Shown here: positions 8,250 through 17,621 of the stretch, piece by piece
Layout of the letters: every line of letters starts with the position of its first letter
Numbering within the stretch: position 1 is the first letter of the stretch
Assembly (NCBI GenBank): GCA_028282885.1
Contig: JANQGX010000058.1
Coordinates: 1-64,000 of the forward strand
Length of the DNA stretch: 64,000 bases
Source: SAR324 cluster bacterium
GTDB taxonomy: Bacteria > SAR324 > XYD2-FULL-50-16
Direction: 5' to 3'
Notes under the pieces: generated by a model
The model's database searches: none
Seen by the model: only the letters and a program-made list of their open reading frames with translations
What the model was told of the DNA's origin: nothing
Made by a program: the position numbers and the translations under genes

Positions 8250-9420
8250 AACTATATTTCTCACCCAGGTGTGAAATGGTCAATTGATTATTTTTGCTAT
8301 CCGATTTTTGACAATATCCAACGGGCCTGGCCTCTATATCGTATTCATCGGCTATTTCAAGTATCCTTTCCGTGAACTCATCACTGATAAATATCTCCAG
8401 CCGATGACCCATGTTGAAAACCGGATACATCTCTTTCAGACCGATCTTTCTGGTCTCCATAACATACCGAAAGAGTGCGGGAACCGGAAACAGGTTATCT
8501 TTGACGTAATGGATCCGATTTCCGAATTTCAGACATTTTGTCTGTCCACCTCCGGTACAATGAACCATGCCATGAATCTGCCCTTTGAGTTCCGAAACCA
8601 GGTGTCTGATCAAAGGTGCGTAAGTTCTTGTGGGCGACAGAATAGCTTGTCCCAGGTTCAGGGGCGTGCCGGGCAGGGGATCTTCAATCTTCCCTTTTCC
8701 GCAGTAGACCAGATCCAGGGGAATATCATTTGAAAAGGTTTCGGGGTATTTTTCCGCATAGTCATTGTGAAGGCAGTCATGTCTGGCAGCCGTAAGGCCG
8801 TTACTACCTATGCCGCTATTATATTTTTGTTCCCATTTTGCCTTGCCGAAACTGGAAAATCCGATTATCCGATCACCATCCTGAATGCCATCAAGGTTTA
8901 TGATATCAGATTTTCTGATTCGCGCGGTTAAAGTTGAATCAACGATGATCGTCTTGACCAGATCGCCAACATCGGCCGTTTCTCCACCGCAGAAGTCAAT
9001 GTTGATACCGTATGGCTTCAATGTGTTGATAACCTGCACGAACCCCTCGATAATCGTATCAATCACCTCTCCGGGGATCAAAAACTTGTTTCTGCCGATA
9101 GTATTGGAGAGCAGAAAATGGTCTACAGCTCCAACGCAGGCCATATCGTCGAGGTTCATAACCAGGCAGTCCGTGGCAATGTCTCTGAATACCGAGATAT
9201 CACCGGTTTCTTTCCAATACAAATAAGCGACCGCAGACTTGGTTCCGGCCCCGTCCGCATGCATAAGCAGGCAGTAATCCGGGTCATTTGTCAGGGTGTC
9301 GGGGAGAACCTTGCAGAATGCCCCGGGAAATATCCCGGGATCCAGATGCCTGATGGCGTTGTGGATTTCTGACTTTGCCGAGGAAACCCCTCGTTTCAGG
9401 TAGATATCGGATTCTGTCAT
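8242..9420 (-). CDS. purM: Phosphoribosylformylglycinamidine cyclo-ligase, long PurM form
   Basis: PurM (AIR synthetase) closes the imidazole ring in purine synthesis using ATP. The 392-residue protein is longer than the ~345-residue E. coli type and follows the pattern of the Bacteroidetes-like form: RGVSSAKSEIHNAI near the start, HADGAGTKSAVAYLYWK (about 53-69), CGGETADVGD (about 143-152), FSSFGKAKWE and GMVHCTGGGQTK in the second half. The signature glycine-rich DGAGTKS takes the place of the VGTK-type loop. No other purine genes adjoin it. The gene ends inside the AMMECR1 start, so the two are translationally linked. Confidence 0.9.
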   Translation of the reverse strand: MTESDIYLKRGVSSAKSEIHNAIRHLDPGIFPGAFCKVLPDTLTNDPDYCLLMHADGAGTKSAVAYLYWKETGDISVFRDIATDCLVMNLDDMACVGAVDHFLLSNTIGRNKFLIPGEVIDTIIEGFVQVINTLKPYGINIDFCGGETADVGDLVKTIIVDSTLTARIRKSDIINLDGIQDGDRIIGFSSFGKAKWEQKYNSGIGSNGLTAARHDCLHNDYAEKYPETFSNDIPLDLVYCGKGKIEDPLPGTPLNLGQAILSPTRTYAPLIRHLVSELKGQIHGMVHCTGGGQTKCLKFGNRIHYVKDNLFPVPALFRYVMETRKIGLKEMYPVFNMGHRLEIFISDEFTERILEIADEYDIEARPVGYCQKSDSKNNQLTISHLGEKYSYE

Positions 9421-9513
9421 AATGTCTTTTATCCTGCTTTCGTTCTTATTTGCCTGAGACCCGTATAAGAAGATAAATCAAATGGTTTGTCGAAAAACTG
9501 CAAGGTTTTGCGA

Positions 9514-10461
9514 TCACTCTGTTTCATCAGTCGCTTTTGATTCGTAATATTGTGCGATTGATTCTGCCTCTTTTATGAGTTCCTTTTCACTTTCGCAACG
9601 CATGAGCAGGGCGCGACATCCTTTGGCGCCGGAAAATCCCCTGATATAACCGGAAACATGCTTCCTGAATTCGATCACCGCCTTCTTTTCCTCTTTAAAC
9701 TCCCTGATCAATTGGAAATGATGAATCATAACATCGATCTTATCCTTTAATCGCAGAGCTGCTCTCTCTTCATCCGACCAAAAGACCCATGGGTTTCCGA
9801 TTGAAGCTCTTCCGATCATATAACCATCCAGGTTTTTTAACATATGGAGGGCGTGCTCTTTACCCTTTAAATCGCCATTTCCGATTACCGGGACGGATGT
9901 TTTCTTTTTCAGATCATAAATCGGTCCCCAATCGGCGACACCTTTGTATTTCTGCTTAAAGGTTCTGCCATGGATCGAAATCATGCATGCGCCGGCGTCG
10001 ACAAGCCCGGAAACAAAGCTGACCAGATTGTCCCGGTTATCCCATCCAAGCCTGGTTTTTACCGATACAGGAATGTCACCGGCTTTGCAACTGGCCTCCA
10101 CTATTCTGCAAGCCAGATCTTTGTCGTTCATCAGGCTTCCTCCCGCATTGGCTTTGATGATGTTCTTCGAGGGGCAACCCATATTGATATCAATTCCACT
10201 GACACCGGAATCTTTAAAAGACTCAACAGTCTTGGCAAACAATTCCGGTTCATTGCCAAATAATTGAATTATATAGGGTAACTCTTCCTGGCTAAAATCA
10301 AGACGGGAGCGCACGAAATCACTGTGTTCAATGCCATTGATGCTGGTGAACTCGCTGAAAAGTACAACTTCCGGATTCAGCTTTCGGACTATTCTGCGAT
10401 ATGCCGTGTCTGTAAAACCATCCATGGGTGCCAGACAGGCAATCGGTTTGGTCATTGACAT
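9514..10461 (-). CDS. tRNA-dihydrouridine synthase (Dus family)
   Basis: Dus enzymes reduce uridines in tRNA D-loops with FMN and NADPH. The 315-residue protein shows the TIM-barrel family motifs: LAPMDGFTDTAYRRIV at the N-terminus (FMN binding), IIQLFGNEPELF, GIDINMGCPSKNIIKANAGG with the catalytic Cys at about residue 98, VSVKTRLGW, ISIHGRTFKQKY, VPVIGNGDL and YMIGRASIGNPW. The subfamily (DusA, B or C) cannot be set from motifs alone, though it looks DusB-like. It is the first gene of the minus-strand run, 93 bases ahead of purM. Confidence 0.93.
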   Translation of the reverse strand: MSMTKPIACLAPMDGFTDTAYRRIVRKLNPEVVLFSEFTSINGIEHSDFVRSRLDFSQEELPYIIQLFGNEPELFAKTVESFKDSGVSGIDINMGCPSKNIIKANAGGSLMNDKDLACRIVEASCKAGDIPVSVKTRLGWDNRDNLVSFVSGLVDAGACMISIHGRTFKQKYKGVADWGPIYDLKKKTSVPVIGNGDLKGKEHALHMLKNLDGYMIGRASIGNPWVFWSDEERAALRLKDKIDVMIHHFQLIREFKEEKKAVIEFRKHVSGYIRGFSGAKGCRALLMRCESEKELIKEAESIAQYYESKATDETE

Positions 10462-10758
10462 ATTGCGTCTGGTATTGTGAGACAGTGCGGGATTGTTACT
10501 CGTTATATCTATTATCTACAGATATGGGATCATTGTGAAGCCCCTTCAGTTATTATCCGAAAGAAATACATCCTGCAGGCAAAATCTGATTTTCCGAAAA
10601 GATATTTTTGCTTCCAACCTCGTATCCAAGCCCAATTGCAGGTAGACAGAATAGCGGATTTGGCTTAGTTCTAAAAAAGCTGACGCTATATTTTAGGTGA
10701 CAATCCGGCGGAGGCTTAACTGGAGAAATGGCTTGAAAGTTAAGGCTTTGGCAATGGC
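10462..10758. other. Divergent intergenic region, dus / Cys-motif gene
   Basis: This 297-base spacer separates the divergently read dus and the hypothetical gene at 10759. It must hold promoters for both, but no convincing -35/-10 pair or riboswitch-like fold was recognised. The part next to 10759 is GC-richer and contains short purine-rich stretches. The 63-codon frame at 10477-10668 has no ribosome site and no protein-like character. Confidence 0.5.
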
Positions 10759-11205
10759 GTGATTGTTACATTAAAGGTCGAATTTACCTTGAACACAGAT
10801 TTCAAAGACATTTACAGGATCGACAGGGCTATTCTCTGTAATAGAAAGGGGCAAAACGAATCGTTTATGATGTGCCCGGTTTGCGAGTTTTTCCCCTGTT
10901 CTCAGTTGACGGAAGAAGATCTGTCTGAACTCCACCAGTCTCCACTGATGGATCGTGATGTCGTTAAATTCAAACCGAGGAGATGCAAATTGTTTATTAT
11001 CAAATATCTTGATGGCTCATTGAAAGAGGCTCCGGAGCTTGATCCGGCTAATCCGGACAAGGTCTTAATGCAAAATGTGGATACGGTGTATCAGATTGGA
11101 CGGGAGTTGGTTCCCGTGATTGTTCTGAAACCCAAGCCAAAAGGCGAAAGAAAGAATATCAAACCCAAGTCGGCAGAAAAAGCCAGGAAACAGACCCGAA
11201 ATTGA
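10759..11205 (+). CDS. Hypothetical protein with CPVC...C cysteine cluster
   Basis: The product is not recognised. Of 148 residues, the core is CPVCEFFPC (about 39-47) with a further Cys in RRCKLF (about residue 76), a spacing that could bind zinc or an iron-sulphur centre. The C-terminal 30 residues are strongly basic (Lys/Arg/Pro-rich) and probably disordered. The frame opens with GTG at 10759; an ATG-ATG pair at 10867-10872, just before the Cys cluster, is an alternative start that would give about 112 residues. It is followed by the hydrolase gene on the same strand. Confidence 0.6.
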   Translation: MIVTLKVEFTLNTDFKDIYRIDRAILCNRKGQNESFMMCPVCEFFPCSQLTEEDLSELHQSPLMDRDVVKFKPRRCKLFIIKYLDGSLKEAPELDPANPDKVLMQNVDTVYQIGRELVPVIVLKPKPKGERKNIKPKSAEKARKQTRN

Positions 11206-11260
11206 AAATCCGTTACATAACTGGATGACGTCTGAAAATAAAAACCAAAATGGAGGTGTG

Positions 11261-12064
11261 ATGGGTAGTGACACCAGTAAATTACAAATCTTTGATTCTC
11301 CGGAAGTGACGAGGTTCTTATTCCACCCCCGTCCTGAAATGGGAACAACTAGCGAACCGGAACGGTATAGTGAGTTATCAGTTCCGGTTGATCCCGAGGT
11401 TGTAATTGGTGGCAGGTTCTATGCCTCAGACACAAAGGCGCCGGTTTTACTGTTTTTCCACGGAAACGGGGAAATTGTTGAAGATTATGACGATATTGGT
11501 CAACTCTACCAGCGCATGAATGTCAATTTTATTCCTGTCGATTTCAGGGGATACGGACGGTCAACGGGAACTCCCAATGTCAGTTCCATGCTGTCGGATT
11601 CGCACAAGATATTAGCTTATGTAAAAGACTATCTCGATTCCACAGGGTATACCGGCGCGATGGTTGTCATGGGACGATCGCTGGGGAGTGCATCAGCACT
11701 GGAACTGGTGTCGCGGCATCCGGATAAAATCGACGGCTTGATCATCGAAAGTGGTTTTGCTTTCTCAATTCCGCTTCTGCAATTGCTCGGTATAAATGTT
11801 CAAGCCCTTGGGCTGGATGAGGAAGATGGAATTGAAAACCACGCCAAAATAAAAGATTTTGATAAACCGACCCTGGTTATTCACGCCGAATTTGATCATA
11901 TCATCCCATTTAGCGATGGAGAATACCTGTTCCAACAGTCTCCCGATGAGGGGAAAAAGCTCTTGAAAATTCCCGGCGCCAATCATAATGATATTCTGGC
12001 AAAGGGCTTGGAAAGCTATATCATTGAAGTTAAAAAGCTTATCGAACGAGCCATGCAGAGTTAA
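11261..12064 (+). CDS. Alpha/beta hydrolase
   Basis: The protein is a serine hydrolase of the alpha/beta fold, substrate unknown. The oxyanion-region motif LLFFHGNGE lies early, the nucleophile elbow is GRSLGS (consensus GxSxG), and the acid/base residues are likely in VIHAEFDHIIPF and GANHNDI near the C-terminus. The start is set at ATG 11261, which has a GGAGG ribosome site (11252-11256) four bases upstream and gives 267 residues; an in-frame ATG at 11225 adds 12 residues but lacks such a site. There is no signal peptide, so it is cytosolic. It resembles the BEM46/ABHD13-like hydrolases. Confidence 0.88.
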   Translation: MGSDTSKLQIFDSPEVTRFLFHPRPEMGTTSEPERYSELSVPVDPEVVIGGRFYASDTKAPVLLFFHGNGEIVEDYDDIGQLYQRMNVNFIPVDFRGYGRSTGTPNVSSMLSDSHKILAYVKDYLDSTGYTGAMVVMGRSLGSASALELVSRHPDKIDGLIIESGFAFSIPLLQLLGINVQALGLDEEDGIENHAKIKDFDKPTLVIHAEFDHIIPFSDGEYLFQQSPDEGKKLLKIPGANHNDILAKGLESYIIEVKKLIERAMQS

Positions 12065-12144
12065 GTCATAAAATCCAGTAGCCGTGCGTTAAAGAAATGC
12101 CGGAAATCCGGTTGTTACCGGTCGTTTTGATAGGGTTTTTATGA

Positions 12145-12174
12145 TTGACCTAGTCCGCCGGATGCAGTTATTGT
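12145..12174 (+). promoter_or_regulatory. Candidate sigma-70 promoter of infA
   Basis: TTGACC at 12145-12150 and TATTGT at 12169-12174 are separated by 18 bases and lie about 85 bases upstream of the infA start. The -35 matches at five of six positions, the -10 at four. This is a pattern match only. Confidence 0.35.
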
Positions 12175-12258
12175 AAGCTGAGAAGGTGCCACAAATCTCT
12201 GGTTTTAGTGAATTTTTATGCCGGGGATGGATTCTAAATCATTACAAAAGGATTGATT

Positions 12259-12531
12259 TTGCAAGAAGAAAAGATATTGATGCAAGGGACTGTGTTGGAT
12301 TCATCGAAAGGGGTTTTCCAGGTTGAATTGGAAAACGGACATACCGTAATTGGACATCTCTCCGGCAAGATGAAGAAATACTACATCCGTGTTTTAAAGG
12401 GAGACGAGGTCACCATCGAACTGTCACCGTATGATTTAACCAGGGGCAGAATCGTGGAACGTAAGAAAATCGAACGCAAGCAGAACCTGACAAAAAAAGC
12501 CAAGAAACATCGGACCTACAAAAAAAGATAA
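12259..12531 (+). CDS. infA: Translation initiation factor IF-1 with basic C-terminal extension
   Basis: IF-1 binds the ribosomal A site during initiation. The S1-like OB fold is complete: [35 protein letters not shown] and [16 protein letters not shown]. The start is set at TTG 12259, seven bases after an AAAGGA ribosome site, giving [10 protein letters not shown], which matches the usual IF-1 N-terminus; TTG at 12253 and ATG at 12280 are less likely. The protein has 90 residues against ~72 usual. The extra ~20 C-terminal residues are almost all Lys, Arg, Thr and His. Such a tail is unusual and could add rRNA contacts. Confidence 0.95.
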   Translation: MQEEKILMQGTVLDSSKGVFQVELENGHTVIGHLSGKMKKYYIRVLKGDEVTIELSPYDLTRGRIVERKKIERKQNLTKKAKKHRTYKKR

Positions 12532-12910
12532 ACAGTCTAGTTCCCCAGATTTCTATTCTTTCCGCCCGCCCTGTTGTTTCGTTTTTCAGCCTGATACATT
12601 AAAAGCCTGGTTGGTCATCCTTGTTTGATACTTATGGGTATGTCCAACAATGCTTTTCAACTACTAATATTTCAGGTTAAGATTGCATAGAATCGACGCC
12701 GTAACACAGGATTTTCTCAATTGAAAAATCCTTGATGGAAAGGCATTGTGGTCAAAAGACAATATTAAAGCCATTTCACCTCGGTAAGGAGCAATTCAAG
12801 CGATTTGTATTGACCTGTACGATCCTGGCGGGTGAGTGTATTACCGGTGGAAGCCATAGTCTTTGATTCAACAACATAAAAAACCATCCCAGATATTGCG
12901 AGGAGGAATC
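12532..12910. other. 379-base intergenic region with an imperfect palindrome
   Basis: No gene is visible. The clearest structure is an imperfect palindrome at 12709-12731, with arms GGATTTT and AAAATCC around an AATT centre. It could be an operator or weak stem for the lipoprotein gene downstream. A good AGGAGG ribosome site lies at 12901-12906 directly before the lipoprotein ATG. Confidence 0.5.
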
Positions 12911-13942
12911 ATGATTAACAGGCAGATTGGTTTTGTCATTCTGGTTTTATTCGGATTGGGTGTGTTTGCTGGTTGTACCACCCAAAAGGCTACTGTAAAT
13001 GTTCCTCGGGAGAACATGAGAAAGCAAATGGCGTTGCAGAGGCACATGCAAAAACTGAACAGACAAAATGCCAAATTACAGAAAATATTGAAAGAATCTT
13101 CAATCATCAATATAGAAACTGCGGATGCGTTGGATCAAACACCGGTGAATGAAGAACAGATACCGGAACTGAATCGAATGCTACAGGAATATGTCCTTAT
13201 CAATCGCCAGACGCAAGCAGCATTGGATTCTTTTGAAAAAACAATTGAAGATGATATCCAGAAAAACCGGTATATTGATGAACAGCTTGATGGTTTTGCC
13301 ATCGAATGCAGGCAGCAAAAAGACCGGCTCGGCAGGATTCGTGATGGTATGAGTGAATCAGAGTCTGATCAATGGATATCGGACAATGTCCATATCGGCA
13401 TCTCATCTCAAATGTTTCAGGGGAATGGAACCATTGCCTCAACTGAAACAATCTTCGAGGGAATGACAAGTACGGCCTATTTTACCTATGTTGGCGCATA
13501 TGATACCTCCATCGGACTCAAGTATATGATCCTTGATGGAAAGCTTGCGGACCGTGAAGCTTCGGGCTTCAGTGGAGATGACTTCTTCGATCACGATCTG
13601 GTTATGAGTTTCTTTTCCCTGGGTTTCAGGATCCCGACTGTTGAAACTTTCAATATCGTACCGGAGCTTCTCTATGGGGCCGGAAAAGGCAAACTGTGTG
13701 AAGGAAACTCAAATTGTTCTGAAGACACTTATGTTAAGTCCGATTTCAGAGCACTCGGAATTGAAATTCCTTTCTATCACCATTTGAGTTCAGTTTTTTC
13801 CTGGGGATTCAAGTTTTCAGGATACCGCTATGAAGCTGATCGAAGAGAGTTTGTCGTTGACGGATCAACAGTTGCGACAGTACACGATCCATCGATGATG
13901 ACCATGTTCGGGGCGGGAGTGATGATCGGTTTGGCCTGGTAG
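12911..13942 (+). CDS. Lipoprotein with coiled-coil and barrel-like C-terminal region
   Basis: The start at ATG 12911 follows an AGGAGG site and gives a 343-residue protein. It opens with a lipoprotein signal: basic residues, a hydrophobic stretch and a lipobox ending FAGC, so the mature protein probably begins with an acylated Cys. A helical, glutamine- and charge-rich region of roughly 130 residues follows (likely coiled coil). The C-terminal ~190 residues alternate aromatic and small residues in strand-like pieces (AYFTYVGAYDTSIGLKYM, VPELLYGAGKG, FSWGFKFSGYRYE) and end in Trp, as many outer-membrane beta-barrels do. No named family is recognised. It may be a trimeric or small-barrel outer-membrane component. 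Confidence 0.7.
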   Translation: MINRQIGFVILVLFGLGVFAGCTTQKATVNVPRENMRKQMALQRHMQKLNRQNAKLQKILKESSIINIETADALDQTPVNEEQIPELNRMLQEYVLINRQTQAALDSFEKTIEDDIQKNRYIDEQLDGFAIECRQQKDRLGRIRDGMSESESDQWISDNVHIGISSQMFQGNGTIASTETIFEGMTSTAYFTYVGAYDTSIGLKYMILDGKLADREASGFSGDDFFDHDLVMSFFSLGFRIPTVETFNIVPELLYGAGKGKLCEGNSNCSEDTYVKSDFRALGIEIPFYHHLSSVFSWGFKFSGYRYEADRREFVVDGSTVATVHDPSMMTMFGAGVMIGLAW

Positions 13943-13949
13943 CACAAGA

Positions 13950-13971
13950 GCAGATTCAGGATCTGATCTGC
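13950..13971. terminator. Stem-loop between convergent genes
   Basis: GCAGAT (13950-13955) pairs with ATCTGC (13966-13971), a six-base stem with one further wobble. It overlaps the stop of the minus-strand TPR gene and lies eight bases after the lipoprotein stop. There is no T-run, so it is at best a weak or factor-assisted end. Confidence 0.3.
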
Positions 13972-15704
13972 TGCATCTGTTCCTTGTTCTTAAGTCGTTC
14001 CTGAATGCTGTTCCAGCGGTCAACCAGGGTTTTGAGAGCCCCTTTTCGATTCAATTGCTTGTAAATGTGGGCCAGGAACATAAAAACGTCTTTGTCGGCT
14101 CTGATACTGAATGCCCCCTCAAAGCTGTTGATCGCAGCATCATATTTTTTTTCCTTCAGATACTGTCTTCCCTGGTTGATCTGCTCCTGCCGACGTTCCT
14201 CTTGTTGTTCCAGTTGTTTTTGTTTGAAAAGCTCCTGCTGCTCTTCATATAGATCCTGCACCAGTTGATGCTTTCCCAGCTTCCGATAGACCGTAATCAG
14301 GTTTTCCAAAACTTCAGGTGTTCGTTTCAACCCGAGCGCTCTCTCATAGATGACTGCGGCCTGGGAAAAACGGGAATCGTTGAACATTTCATCTGCCTTG
14401 TCACAAATCTGTTTAAAAACAGCCGACAGTTTGTCCCTGACCTCTGCTGCTTCGGGAGCCAGGTTTTTAGCCTCCTTGAATGCGCCGAGAGCCTCCAGTT
14501 GTCTTTTTTGTTGAAGATGAATCTCTCCGATGTTCAACCAGGCTTGGTAGTCATTGGAATCCTGGGCAACAATTTTATAGAGCCTCAAAGCCTTTTTGAA
14601 GTCACCTTTATTAAAAGCATCACTGGCATGAGCAAGAATATCGCTTTCGTGAATCAGTCCATCTGATTTTTCCAGCAATGAGGCGGCAATTGCCTTGAAT
14701 TTGTACGAAAGCAGGCGATTCTTGTTTTTTTCATAGAGCAGGGCAAGATTCACATTGATCAGCCGGTTCTCCGGATGAGCAACGTAAGCACCGTTTAGAA
14801 GTCTCAGTGCTTCGTCTCTTTGACCGTTCACATCGCTGATGACAGCAATACACAGGTCAAGGTCCTTCAATTCAATATTGCGACTTTTCAGGTTTAAAAA
14901 ACAGTCCAGGGCCGAATCGTAATCTCCTTTTTCCAGGGCATGAAGTCCGAAATTAAACAGGTCCTGATCCAAAATACTCACTTCAGACTCTCCAGACTCC
15001 TGCTCTGTGGCATTTTGAATCATCTTGCCAATCGAGGATTTCAAGTCCTCATAACTAACCTGATGCTTATTTTCGTTCAGCTCTGTTAACTCCCTGTTCA
15101 ACTGCTCCAACGCCTCTTTGTCACCGCTTGCTTCCTTTTCGTGGAGTAATTGTGCGATTTCATCAAACCGTTTGATCTTTTTCTCTCTCCGGACTTTTTC
15201 TGACTCCTCCGCAAGCCTTGCCAGGGTAGGTTCGATATTTCGTTTGGGAATAACGAGTTGGGTCTCTTTAAAGTAGAGATCAATTGATTTTTTTACGTCT
15301 TCATCATATTTTTCAACCCGTCCCATACTGGCTGCCAGATTGTAGAATGCCAGTCGACTTCCTCTATTTATTTTGAGGGCCAGGCGATAGAGATTATTGG
15401 CTTGCTTAAAATTACCTAATTGTCTGGAATAATTACCCAAGGTAAGGGCAAGAGATTCGTCTTTTTTGACCTGAAAAAGAACTAATCCGATCGTCAGGGT
15501 GATCTCAATGTTGTCTCCCGTCGCATATTTGGCGTACAGTTTTTCCAACTCGGGCAGAATGGCGGAGGGATTATTCTCCAGGGCAATCTTAAGCTCTACC
15601 ATTGCCTGCTTGTAGAGTTTGTCCTGGAGCAGTAGCAAACCTTTTTTGAATTCAGGATTGGCATCCTGCTTGTTTTTTTTCTTTTTGGATCTGGGGATCA
15701 GCAT
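13956..15704 (-). CDS. Large TPR-repeat protein
   Basis: This 582-residue soluble protein is built largely of tetratricopeptide repeats, which form helical scaffolds for protein partners. TPR consensus units are visible at the N-terminus (GLLLLQDKLYKQAMVELKIAL), in the middle (GDYDSALDCFLNL, GDFKKALRLYKIVAQD, QRQLEALGAFKEAKNLAP) and near the C-terminus (KKYDAAINSFEGAF). A charged, non-TPR segment lies around residues 150-230. The N-terminus is a run of Lys/Arg without a signal peptide, so it is cytosolic. It lies 144 bases downstream of the ABC operon on the same strand and may be read with it. The partner is unknown. Confidence 0.85.
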   Translation of the reverse strand: MLIPRSKKKKNKQDANPEFKKGLLLLQDKLYKQAMVELKIALENNPSAILPELEKLYAKYATGDNIEITLTIGLVLFQVKKDESLALTLGNYSRQLGNFKQANNLYRLALKINRGSRLAFYNLAASMGRVEKYDEDVKKSIDLYFKETQLVIPKRNIEPTLARLAEESEKVRREKKIKRFDEIAQLLHEKEASGDKEALEQLNRELTELNENKHQVSYEDLKSSIGKMIQNATEQESGESEVSILDQDLFNFGLHALEKGDYDSALDCFLNLKSRNIELKDLDLCIAVISDVNGQRDEALRLLNGAYVAHPENRLINVNLALLYEKNKNRLLSYKFKAIAASLLEKSDGLIHESDILAHASDAFNKGDFKKALRLYKIVAQDSNDYQAWLNIGEIHLQQKRQLEALGAFKEAKNLAPEAAEVRDKLSAVFKQICDKADEMFNDSRFSQAAVIYERALGLKRTPEVLENLITVYRKLGKHQLVQDLYEEQQELFKQKQLEQQEERRQEQINQGRQYLKEKKYDAAINSFEGAFSIRADKDVFMFLAHIYKQLNRKGALKTLVDRWNSIQERLKNKEQMQQIRS

Positions 15705-15848
15705 TCAATCAGACTTTACAGGATTGATTAATTCACAACCGGCCGTAAGTTATGGAAACAATAGCTATTTCGTCCATGATAATCAAAGCACTGAGCGCTG
15801 TAAACGTTTTTTGCCAAACACGGTTGGGATTAGCGGCCATTTATCGGG

Positions 15849-17621
15849 CTACTGCGAAACATGTTCCATGGCCTGCAGCAGTTGTACATAGTATCCATTA
15901 AGTGCTACCAGGGACTCATGATCACCGATCTCGACAATTCTACCCTGCTTCATTACCAGTATCCTATCCGAGTTTCGAATTGTACTCAATCGATGTGCAA
16001 CTGCGATGACAGTTTTCTCACTAAATATTCGTTCTATGGCTTTTTGAATCAGCTCTTCTGTTATCGAATCTACCGAACTCGTTGCTTCGTCCAACAGTAT
16101 CAACTCGCTGTTTCCGGCAATTGCCCTGGCAAAAGAGATTAACTGTGCCTGTCCGGTGGACAGATTTGCTCCGTTATCGATGATCTGGTAGTCAAGTGCA
16201 CCGGGAAGATCTTTAATGAATTCATGTGCATGTACATATGCTGCTGCCTCCTCAATCTCTTTTTGGCCGATTCCGTCCCTGTTGAGAGAGATATTGAAGG
16301 CAAGACTTTCATTGAAGAGGTGGGTATCCTGCTGCATCATCGTGATCATCCGATTCAGGTTTTTCCTGGTGATACCCGTTAACTCCGAGCCGTTTATGGT
16401 GATAGATCCCTTATAGTGCGAATAGGTTCTGGTGATCAGTTTAAGGATTGTTGATTTTCCCGATCCTGTTGCGCCCACTATCGCAATCTTTTCTCCCTTC
16501 TTGAGGGAAAAAGAGATATTATCCAGAATTGGTGGACCTTCTTGATCATACTTGAAAATGACATTGTCAAATATCAACTCTTTAAACACATCAATGGAAT
16601 TCGCAGGGGTGTTTGTTATATCGTCAATTTCCTGCTCAGGTTGAATCGCGAAAAGCGCATTGACATGTTCCAGGGCCGAAAGTGCTCTTTGAATCAGGGC
16701 AATTTGCTGTGCAAACTCCCGAATGGGTACAAATATTCTGCTCAAAGTATTGATGAAACCTATTAACACGCCAATGGTTACCACACCTTCCAGAATCTGG
16801 CCTGTTCCGTACCAAATGACCAATGCCATGGTAACAGAGGTGAGGCTGTCAATAATTGAAAATAGAGATGAATCGTAGGTGTTGGCACTGGTTTGCGCTT
16901 TGAGAAACCGCCGGTTTTTGGCCTTGAAACGCTCCAATACTTTATTCTCGGCCACAAAAAGCTGCACGGTTTTTATTCCGTTCAGGCTTTCTTGAAGGTA
17001 GCCCGTTGCCTCGGCCAGAGCCTTCCGGGCCAGGTTGAAATGGTGTCTCAGCCTTTTCCGGATAAAGGTAACAACCAGGTAGACAACAGGAAAAATCAGT
17101 ATGATCAACAAAGTAAGCTTCCAACTCAGGTAAAACAGAAAACACAAAAGGGAAACCGTTTTGAAAAAATCAGTAAACAGGGCCAGGACACTGGCGGCAA
17201 TGGATTCCCCCATGGTCTCCATGTCACTGGTCAGTCGACTCAAGGTCACACCTATCGGGTGGGTATCAAAATAGGATCTTGGCAATCTGATGGTATGTTC
17301 AAATAAAGCCCTGCGCATATCGGCGATTGAGCGCTGACCGGCATTTTGCAGGGAAAAGCTGTAAGCCCCGTCGGCGAGATATCCTAACAAAACCGCACCG
17401 GCAAACAGGATCGACATCAGGTACAACCCGGACAGGTTGCCGACAACGATATATTCATCCACAATGTGAACAAGCAGGAAGGGAATAAGGACCGATGCGC
17501 CCGTTGTAAAAGGTACGGCGCTCAGGGCAATGATTACCCAGGTTTTATGGGGTTTAAGGTATTTGAAGAAAACCTCCAGCAGTCTCAGATCGCTGAATCC
17601 GGATTTTATATTATTCGTCAT
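15849..17621 (-). CDS. ABC exporter half-transporter with consensus ATP site
   Basis: This is a 590-residue fused membrane/ATPase half-exporter. Six hydrophobic segments occupy residues ~25-320. The nucleotide domain has Walker A GATGSGKS (383-390), Walker B LILLDE with catalytic Glu512, H-loop His543, and a signature that is non-canonical, LSTGQ (487-491). Its start overlaps the upstream ABC gene by ATGA (17618-17621), so the two are made together. The pairing of an intact Walker B here with a degraded one in the partner is the pattern of heterodimeric exporters such as TM287/288. The family is MsbA/MdlB-like; the substrate is unknown. Confidence 0.92.
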   Translation of the reverse strand: MTNNIKSGFSDLRLLEVFFKYLKPHKTWVIIALSAVPFTTGASVLIPFLLVHIVDEYIVVGNLSGLYLMSILFAGAVLLGYLADGAYSFSLQNAGQRSIADMRRALFEHTIRLPRSYFDTHPIGVTLSRLTSDMETMGESIAASVLALFTDFFKTVSLLCFLFYLSWKLTLLIILIFPVVYLVVTFIRKRLRHHFNLARKALAEATGYLQESLNGIKTVQLFVAENKVLERFKAKNRRFLKAQTSANTYDSSLFSIIDSLTSVTMALVIWYGTGQILEGVVTIGVLIGFINTLSRIFVPIREFAQQIALIQRALSALEHVNALFAIQPEQEIDDITNTPANSIDVFKELIFDNVIFKYDQEGPPILDNISFSLKKGEKIAIVGATGSGKSTILKLITRTYSHYKGSITINGSELTGITRKNLNRMITMMQQDTHLFNESLAFNISLNRDGIGQKEIEEAAAYVHAHEFIKDLPGALDYQIIDNGANLSTGQAQLISFARAIAGNSELILLDEATSSVDSITEELIQKAIERIFSEKTVIAVAHRLSTIRNSDRILVMKQGRIVEIGDHESLVALNGYYVQLLQAMEHVSQ

